DNA from: Diorhabda sublineata
Taxonomy: Eukaryota; Arthropoda; Insecta; Coleoptera; Chrysomelidae
DNA length: 64,000 bases
Assembly (NCBI RefSeq): GCF_026230105.1
Contig: NC_079480.1
Location: forward strand, 25,028,488 to 25,092,487
Direction: 5' to 3'
Below, piece after piece: positions 57,561 to 64,000 of the stretch. Every line of letters starts with the position of its first letter. Position 1 is the stretch's first letter. Under the pieces are notes generated by a model that worked only from the letters and a program-made list of their open reading frames with translations, did no database searches and was not told where the DNA came from. A program made the position numbers and the translations under genes.

Positions 57561-58084
57561 GTAAGTACTATTTCCACATGTTGCACATTATACTTTTTCT
57601 ACAGCACAAATTAAAATAAAAGCAATGTAACTCAATTTTTATTTTCATGATTGGTGAAACCAAAATAATACTCAAGAATCCTTTCAACTATTAGATAATA
57701 TTTAATTATTAGCAACGTTAATTTTATTTGGCGCTTCAAGGTTAATATGCCCCCTCCTGTATTTACTAAAATTGTTGGCGAAGAACGTCTGAAGCAGTGA
57801 CCTGTGGAGGTGTTCTAATTTTCCAAAAATTGCAATTGGCTTAGACATATTACCGAATTTGTTAATGCCTATCATATTTTCCGTGATAGTAATTCAAAAA
57901 GAAACGTTTTTCTCTCAAATCAATCGGTCGAAGAGCAGCATATTTTTTATATATCTCATAAAATTCTCCCGTCACAATGAACGTTTTTGGATTTTTTGTT
58001 TTCGTGTTATTTAATTTCACAAGTAAAGCTGAATTTGAATCCTCTAAATTATCTAAATATTAAAATTTTACAAACAAAATTTTG
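57561..58084. other. no gene recognised
   Basis: AT-rich, no features seen. Confidence 0.4.
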
Positions 58085-58155
58085 TCTCACGAGAGTTTTG
58101 AACTAGGAACTACTGAGTTCCAAGCGGACAAATTCTCCACTGCACCATTGACCAT
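58085..58155 (-). other. tRNA-like sequence, possible SINE head or tRNA pseudogene
   Basis: On the minus strand an A-box-like TGGTGCAGTGG (58,147-58,137) is followed 33 bases later by a B-box-like GTTCAAAAC (58,103-58,095). These are the internal promoter elements of RNA polymerase III genes. A complete cloverleaf with an acceptor stem is not formed, so it is not called as a functional tRNA. The T-rich tract downstream could end a transcript. Confidence 0.5.
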
Positions 58156-58195
58156 AGATTCAGATGTATTGATTAAAAATATAAATATCTATCCA

Positions 58196-58260
58196 CCTAA
58201 CCTAACCTAACTTAACCTAACCTAACCTAACCTAACCTAACCTAACCTAACCTAACCTAA
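58196..58260. repeat. (CCTAA)13, telomere-type (TTAGG) array
   Basis: Thirteen 5-bp units with one C-to-T change. The complementary strand is (TTAGG)n, the ancestral insect telomere repeat. The array is internal, so it is an interstitial telomeric sequence. Smaller copies of the motif occur near 7,943, 18,165, 24,607 and 55,828. Confidence 0.93.
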
Positions 58261-58347
58261 CCATAACCATATTTGATTCTTTCATCTACTGAAAAACCCA
58301 CTAATTAGAAAAATCTCTGTTAATTAAAGCAAAAATAAAATCAAATT

Positions 58348-58599
58348 CTAAAAATAGTGCTTTCTAAATAAATTTTCTTCTATGAGTAGATATTGCGTGG
58401 AGCTTCGTTTAAAAATTTCTGCAATTGGTCTACTGTCAATATGTTTGATTTTTTGGGGATGTAATTGTGGGACTTTCTTTTCAAAAATGAATATTTTCTT
58501 TCTTGAAATTTCCGGCAACAAATCTAAAGTTACTTTTGCTGCTTTTTTCGATATCTCTGGCAAAGTATCATCGAATTCGTCACTACTGTCAGTATCCAT
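58348..58599 (-). CDS. unrecognised acidic open frame, possible integrase-like N-terminus
   Basis: From the ATG at 58,599 the frame encodes 83 residues starting MDTDSSDEFDDTLPEI, followed by KKAAKVTLDLLPEISRKK. An acidic start followed by 'LLPEKSRKKY' is a pattern I associate with tyrosine-recombinase-like proteins in insect genomes, but no catalytic residues are present and the match is short. It could equally be a chance frame. It lies between the telomere-type array and a reverse-transcriptase fragment. Confidence 0.28.
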   Translation of the reverse strand: MDTDSSDEFDDTLPEISKKAAKVTLDLLPEISRKKIFIFEKKVPQLHPQKIKHIDSRPIAEIFKRSSTQYLLIEENLFRKHYF

Positions 58600-58671
58600 A
58601 TTATATGTTATAAATTGGTATAATTGAGTCCTAATTAAACAATATTTAATGGAAATTGGGATTTTCATCAA

Positions 58672-59039
58672 ACCACAAATGTAAACTACCTTAAGAATTC
58701 AAAAAACTTCTATAAACCGACAGTTGTGTTAACTATTTAAGTTTTCATGGATTTTTATTGATTCTCCATATAAATGTATGTGCTGTGGGGAAAGTGCTAT
58801 GAGAAGTAATATCTCTCACAGTATGAGCAATATGTAGTTTTGAAATTAGTTAACAATGAGAAATCGTCACTCTCCATAGCAGTTGTAGAAAAACTAAATT
58901 TAAATATTATAATGTCGGAAGGATATTTGAACTGATAGTAAAAACTAACAGTATTATTGGCAGTTGGACATAAGGAAGCTTCATTTTATGCTATTATTTT
59001 TTATTGGTAAAATAGATTCGCAATATTGAATTAAATTTT
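58672..59039. other. no gene recognised
   Basis: AT-rich, no features seen. Confidence 0.4.
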
Positions 59040-59210
59040 TGTTAATTAGCATCGACTAATGCTTCATTTTTCTTCACTAAATTTCTCCATCTGATCTTGT
59101 CCTGTACCTCTTCTTTCCATATTTCCATGCCAAAATATGTTTCATTTACTCTTTTGTCCATTTCTTCGTTGGTCTTCCTCCTCACTTTTTTCCTAATTCT
59201 TCTGTACTCA
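59040..59210 (-). pseudogene. non-LTR reverse transcriptase 3'-terminal fragment
   Basis: The minus strand encodes MEIWKEEVQDKIRWRNLVKK, matching the last 'NWxExxQDRxRWRxxVxxA' helix of insect endonuclease/reverse-transcriptase elements. The preceding basic stretch (KKVRRKTNEEMDKR) fits the decayed 'RRxxGRPxxxW' motif. Only the extreme C-terminus is left. Confidence 0.5.
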
Positions 59211-59484
59211 ATAACTATTTCTATATTCTACAATTATCCATCGATCAGAGTTTGTGGAAAGGATTTTGAAGATTTTCAGTTCCTCAAAACTCCAATATAA
59301 ATTATGATGCGAGATTGAGATACAATCAGTCAACGAATCAAAATGAAAAAGAGAATACGATGAGTATATGGAATTTTTTAAAAAAAATTGTGTTGAAATT
59401 TGTTTCTAAATCTTCTGATCGTAAATAAACAACAAAATGTACTAGAAAGAGAAATCACGACGTACAAATAAACTAAGTAGAAAA

Positions 59485-60000
59485 ATTAACGTACCTGGGA
59501 CCGTGGTAAACAATAAATGGGATTCTAGACTGGAAATAAAAATAGCTAAAGCAAGAGGAAGTTTCATAAAACATTTGCAGCTATCTTTACCTTTAACTGC
59601 GTATGAGGATTGTATAATGTCATGTCTTTCTAGACCTCGTGTATGGTGGAGATGCACAGACTCTCAAACGTTCGAGATGTGGGTTTATCGCCGTATATTA
59701 AAAGTTGGGTTGGTAGAGTTGAAATCACCGAGCATATAAACATTACTTTAAAAAGAATCGACGCTATAAAGAGACGTAAGTTACAATAATTTAGTGATAC
59801 GCAGCCCTGTAAAGTACGATCCTCTTTATTTACTGATGCAAAATAAAATAATGGAATGACTCACAACATCGTGAATAGAATATCTTCGTCAATTGTTGGG
59901 GAAATCAAAAACTCATCTAGTCTCTACAATAAATAAAGCAATGGTAGTCAATATGATAGACAACGTAAGAGACATTATCGAGCCCGGTATACGAATAATA
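59485..60000 (+). pseudogene. non-LTR reverse transcriptase C-terminal region
   Basis: The open frame from 59,503 encodes NNKWDSRLEIKIAKARGSFI, the 'WDxxxEIxxRIxxARxAFxK' helix, and FEMWVYRRILKVGLVE ('EAFEMWxYRRxLKIxWVE'). After frame changes it continues with INITLKRIDAIKRRKLQ ('TIKRRKLxYFGHVMR') and VNKAMVVNMIDNVR near the end. The region between AFIK and FEMW is shortened. The tail is followed by no clear poly(A). It is another copy of the general family seen at 50.9 and 51.4 kb, without a YADD box. Confidence 0.75.
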
Positions 60001-60714
60001 ATACTAATGTCTAATGGCCTAAATTTAAGTTATATAATGTACGAGCTTTATTCAAATGATGAGTTTCAATAACAGATAAAAGCGATATGGGATTTTATCA
60101 CTTCCGTGACCGCATTCTGTTAAACATGGGAAATTATTTTTCAAAAAACTGAAAATAATACTGTTCATAATTGCGTAAATAGTTTCAGTTCCAAAGGAAA
60201 AACAAAGGAAAAGACCTGGAAAATCTTCCTTCTTCATTTTAACAAAAACAACAATCACAATTGGTCACAAAATACATCGTTTGATAATTTTTGCGCACGT
60301 CACTGGTTGAATCGCTGCAACAGAGGATATACTTATCTTTTTAATTTCCTCAACTAAGTTTGAACAAACGTTGGTGTGTATTTTCTCGCGACTGAAATTC
60401 AAATAAATAAACTGAAAAACAAGCTTTTATAGCACATGAAACCGAAAAGTTGAAGATAATTTTCAAAATATGCTTAAAAAACAATAACAAGAGCTTTTTT
60501 CTTAGTTTTTCTATACATTTGATTGATACCACCCTCGTATAATATCCATCGTAGCTTGTATATAGCCATAACGGTGTAGTTGGTATAGATTTTCCAATAT
60601 CAATTGCAGAAGACAGTTATGCGAGGAACAATCAATATTTCATAAACACGCAGGGCACTCATACCAAATTAAGAAATGAAAAATAATGTTTAGTCCCCGT
60701 ACAAACCGTCAGTC
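60001..60714. other. no gene recognised
   Basis: AT-rich; frames of up to 68 codons on the minus strand are unrecognised. Confidence 0.4.
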
Positions 60715-60805
60715 CACGTGGACTCATCATCTCCACTGTTTGTTGTCGAAGTGCATAATTTCTAACACGGAGATCGGAGGTTCGAATCCTGTGTCGAGCG
60801 AAATC
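60715..60805 (+). other. tRNA-related sequence with perfect B box
   Basis: GGTTCGAATCC at 60,779-60,789 is a perfect polymerase III B box. The preceding aacacggagatcgga resembles the variable and T-stem side of a tRNA. No convincing A box or acceptor stem was found, so it is a SINE or tRNA-pseudogene remnant. Confidence 0.45.
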
Positions 60806-60880
60806 TTTATTGAATAAGTCACTTGCTCTTAGTTGAAACAAACCCACATACAGGTGAAGTGTGAATTCGCAATTTTTCAA

Positions 60881-61554
60881 TTTTTGTGAGCTTTGAATAA
60901 ACTATGATAATTGAATTGAAGATTTTTTGTGTGTATTACATACTTTGTTGATAATTTATCCAACTGATATAAGATTTTTGTGGTAATTTATGAGTAGATG
61001 ATGAATATTATGATTATATCAGTTTACTCAAACTGCATTCACCACTTTCTTATATCTCTCCCCTTGGTTATGAATAAAACATTTCAATACAGATGATTTC
61101 TCGATAGCAATTTAACAATACGTCATATTATATATATGTATATCATATCATTCCGCGAGTTTTCAACCGTGAAATTGTATTTTGAAGCAAAACGTTTCAG
61201 CTGGTGCTTCAATCCATATGATGTATCGTTTTCGTAACTTAATGTTCAATGTACCGTATTCAAGATTCAGAGATGAATATTTGTTCAAATTAGGAAAAAA
61301 GATATATCACAAACATATCCAATGCAGTTTTGATTGTTTTCGTATTTTATAAAACTGATTCTATGTCTTTTACATTTAACATAATATTAGGATTAATTTT
61401 ATTTGGATAACGTTTTCCATTTAAATAGTTTTCTTCCTTCACAACCATGTAATATTAATACATTACTATTAAATATTGTATTGAAGAATGATATACAATT
61501 CTACACCTTATGGTGTTCAATTTGGAATCCGAAGCGCCGTATTCTCACGAACAA
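60881..61554. other. no gene recognised
   Basis: AT-rich. An 86-codon + frame begins at 61,403 and runs into dispersed-repeat copy C; no domain was identified. Confidence 0.4.
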
Positions 61555-61950
61555 GTTCACAAAATTATTCCCTAGGCCGGCCATGTCCCACTACAATAAA
61601 ATATTGAAAATTTGGCGAATTCGCGCGGTGCTTTTCGGACAGCGTCTTTCACATTTTTTATAAATGACGGAACTTGTTTGATGTTTATTTGTATATATAT
61701 ATTTTTTAATAGCAGACGGTTTATTTGTTTCTTTTTGCTCTAGAATTCTGTAGAATTAATTTAGGTATATAAATTAATTGTATAAACGCAGTTAGGTGGT
61801 TTTGAATAAATAGTCGTAGCGAAATGAACGAATTAGTAAAAGTAATCGCAGCAATTATTCAAGTGATATATATCAGTAAATTATTATAAGTTAAGTGTAT
61901 TGTATAGTGTGAAAAAGAGTAAGTGAATAAGAACAACGTTACAGTATTTT
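61555..61950 (+). repeat. dispersed repeat family, copy C (most diverged)
   Basis: The head (61,575-61,640) has ccggccatgtcccactacaa and aaaatttggcgaattcgcg, similar to the heads of copies A and B. A short TA/AT-rich tract lies near 61,692-61,702. The tail has ttgaataaatagtcgtagcg, agtaaattattataagttaa and tgtattgtatagt, then gaataagaac, matching the tails of A and B. Confidence 0.5.
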
Positions 61951-62454
61951 CAGAGTTTGTGGGCTTTGTTCGAATTCACATTCTAAAACGTAAAATATTA
62001 GTTGCTGATATCTGGCAATATAATTTCATATGATTCTTTTAAAAATTATTTTCAATAGCGGGGAAAGTGATTATAATAATGAATGCTCTACGCTGCAGGA
62101 TTCGTGGAAATTATAAGCATCCATCAAGAAAACACTGATAAACAATAGAGTTTCCATGGAATGCAGAAATATCAATAAAGTGACTTCTTTAGAGACGTTC
62201 CGTGGAAAAGAAACCTTGTGGAATATAAAATCTAATCAAAGAAGTAGATTGAAATTGAATATTCACTTAATAATACGTTTTTCTACCCCTGTGAGTGTGA
62301 AACGTATGTGGAGTCAAGCTACAATGTAATTTCACCTCTTCTAAGCTTTCTCATTTTATTCTATCAATTATTTCTCGTCGTATTCTATTGCATTCAAAAT
62401 TTCTTTTTTCTTACCACTATATTAATTCTTGATTTTCTCATACCATGTTTTTTG
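61951..62454. other. no gene recognised
   Basis: AT-rich. A 72-codon hydrophobic + frame (62,308-62,526) is antisense to the next fragment and is not a gene. Confidence 0.4.
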
Positions 62455-62700
62455 GTCTTTTTTTTTCATTTGTTTTTAACTGTTCTTAGTCCGTATACTC
62501 TATTTCCTCTTCTTCCATTCTTGTAACATAGCCAAATCATTTTAGCTGCGCTGCTTCTTTAATATCTACAGGTTATCTTCCTGGATTATTCCTGTATGTG
62601 TCTCGTTCTTCTTCTATCTTCCTTAGATATCCAATCTCCATGCTGTGTGCCTTTGTCTTTGCGTAGCTTCAAAACATTTACTCCACAAGAAATAAATGAA
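62455..62700 (-). pseudogene. non-LTR reverse transcriptase 3'-terminal fragment
   Basis: The minus strand encodes RYLRKIEEERDTYRNNPGR, then VDIKEAAQLKWFGYVTRMEE, matching the 'xxQLRWFGHVxRMEExR' segment near the C-terminus of endonuclease/reverse-transcriptase elements, with a preceding basic helix. A stop separates the two parts. The rest of the element is absent. Confidence 0.6.
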
Positions 62701-64000
62701 TCAAATTGGCATTGGCGTGAAATTGATGAAGTGTTAATCGGAAATATATCTTTCATAATATAAGAAAAAAATAAATGAAAACGAAAATTGGAAATACTTT
62801 TATATGAGATATTCAGAGAATTTTATTAATGTGTCTATAAGCTTCCGATATTTTCCTGTGACAATATATTTCATTGGAATGCCGCCTTTCTTTTCGCATT
62901 ATCATCGAAAGGAAGAAATTCTTCGTCTCCCAACCGGATATCCGATTTTTATAGTAAAAGGTTTAATCGAGAGGCTGGATATCGGAATATTTGTCGGAAT
63001 TGTATGTATACACCGATGATTCCTACTTTTTCATCCACTTCGGGATTTTTATATGTTTATTCTTAACGTAAAGGATCACTGAGCCGTGAATTTGAGAATG
63101 ACAGGCTGATAGATTAATGCATTTTTTCATAATAAACTATAGTAACTAAATATATACAATGATTACATAGGTAATATTAAACATATAATAATATTTAGGG
63201 TGTCTGAACCGACACAAAGCTGAAGCTTAGAGGGAAGCCCAAAATATGACGATTGGTAAGTGGAAGGTCATTTAACCATTCTAGGAGCTTTAGTAAAAGT
63301 AACCTAGTTTCACAGAAGTTTTTTCTAACAGTTGATTCAAGAAATTTCATATTCATACCATGGATAATTCCATTCTAAAACTCATTTCACCGCTGTAATT
63401 TTATTTGGTTTGATAAATATCATTCGCACTTAGCGGTGGTTATAGCTGTTATTTTGGATTTAAAAAATTAATAGGTACTTATTTATAAACAATTTGATAA
63501 AAAAATTAATGGTTTTGTAGAAAAAGTATAAACATTTATAATTTGTAGAAATGGCTGAAAATAATCATCATTTTCCCTTAGACACAAAATGATTCCTCAT
63601 TGAAAATTGAAGTCGATTCTGGCCAGTAGATGATGACCATTTTGTATAACATGACATTGCGATTCCATAATTTTTCTCGGGAATAAACTGAAAAAGAATA
63701 AACAGACTCCTCTAGCAACCCCCTTCTCTAAAGAAAATATATTTATTGAGGTCTGATGAGCGGGAGGTTATTATTTCCTCGTTCAATCCACTTTATGAAT
63801 ATTGTTTATTCAAAAAGTCTCTTAAATTGATAATCAAATTAGCGGTGCCCCAACATGCATAAACTGATGGTTCAATATCAATCGTAATGGCAAATCAAAT
63901 GAATACAAAAAAGTATTTTGGAGAAACTCTAAATAAATTTCGACTAGACAAAGCTCTAGTTCTAATATACTTTTTAAATAACATCGAAAAAATCAATTTA
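62701..64000. other. no gene recognised
   Basis: A 71-codon + frame (62,804-63,019) has no recognisable domain. The rest is AT-rich, without repeats. Confidence 0.4.

Noticed and set aside
1..64000. CRISPR arrays, bacterial genes, rRNA genes.
   Set aside because: No regularly spaced identical repeats with unique spacers, no operon-like gene order and no conserved rRNA segments were seen.

Overview
The window is AT-rich animal DNA, almost certainly an insect nuclear genome. The evidence is the mixture of transposon families (piggyBac, mariner, Tc1-like, pogo/Tigger-like, hAT-type miniature elements, Jockey- and RTE-like non-LTR retrotransposons, BEL/Pao), a (TTAGG)n telomere-type array, and eukaryotic splice-site grammar. 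A beetle is plausible from the repeat types, but the sequence does not prove it. No operon-like or bacterial gene structure is present. Nearly every recognisable protein fragment is a decayed transposon gene with stops, frameshifts or internal deletions.

One host gene seems to cross the window on the + strand. A CpG-rich promoter-like patch (about 25,085-25,374) leads to a strong splice donor at 25,448/25,449. A second exon (30,388-30,551) carries a short upstream ORF and a start codon with an in-frame upstream stop; its protein begins MDSYQPRPPPLPRR. A short candidate third exon (57,503-57,560) matches the splice phase exactly. If these belong together, most of the window from 25.4 kb to the end is intron filled with transposons. 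The protein was not recognised.

Layout. 1-2.5 kb: pogo/Tigger-like transposase and two mariner tails. 3.8-4.5 kb: a 727-bp element with long terminal inverted repeats and a target duplication. 8.2-9.5 kb: an internally deleted piggyBac element with both ends. 10.3-11.7 kb: a Tc1/mariner-superfamily transposase whose 3' part is triplicated in tandem. 15.5-19 kb: two copies of one non-LTR family. 21.8-22.7 kb: a dispersed repeat that holds an inverted-repeat unit with a textbook hammerhead ribozyme in its loop, a (TA)30 tract and a second foldback. 23.5-24.6 kb: a Jockey-like fragment and a 130-bp hAT-type miniature element. 28.3-28.9 kb: an 81-bp minisatellite with dimeric higher-order structure. 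32-38 kb: degenerate tandem repeats, a 369-bp miniature element and a mariner. 39.6-40.4 kb: dispersed-repeat copy B and a mariner tail. 42.2 kb: a second, imperfect hammerhead-like foldback. 43.9-53.3 kb: Tc1, mariner and many non-LTR reverse-transcriptase fragments. 54.0-56.6 kb: a BEL/Pao integrase region with a probable 3' LTR, joined to a Tc1-like transposase. 58 kb: a tRNA-like sequence beside a (CCTAA)13 array. 59-62.7 kb: more reverse-transcriptase tails and dispersed-repeat copy C.

The most interesting item is the hammerhead ribozyme on the minus strand at 22,122-22,183. It has the full conserved core, a 6-nt palindromic stem III and a paired stem I, the minimal type I form known from Penelope-like elements and retrozymes. 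The 42.2-kb structure may be a divergent relative. All protein identities come from reading translations by eye; no database search was possible, so family names are recognitions, not measured hits.
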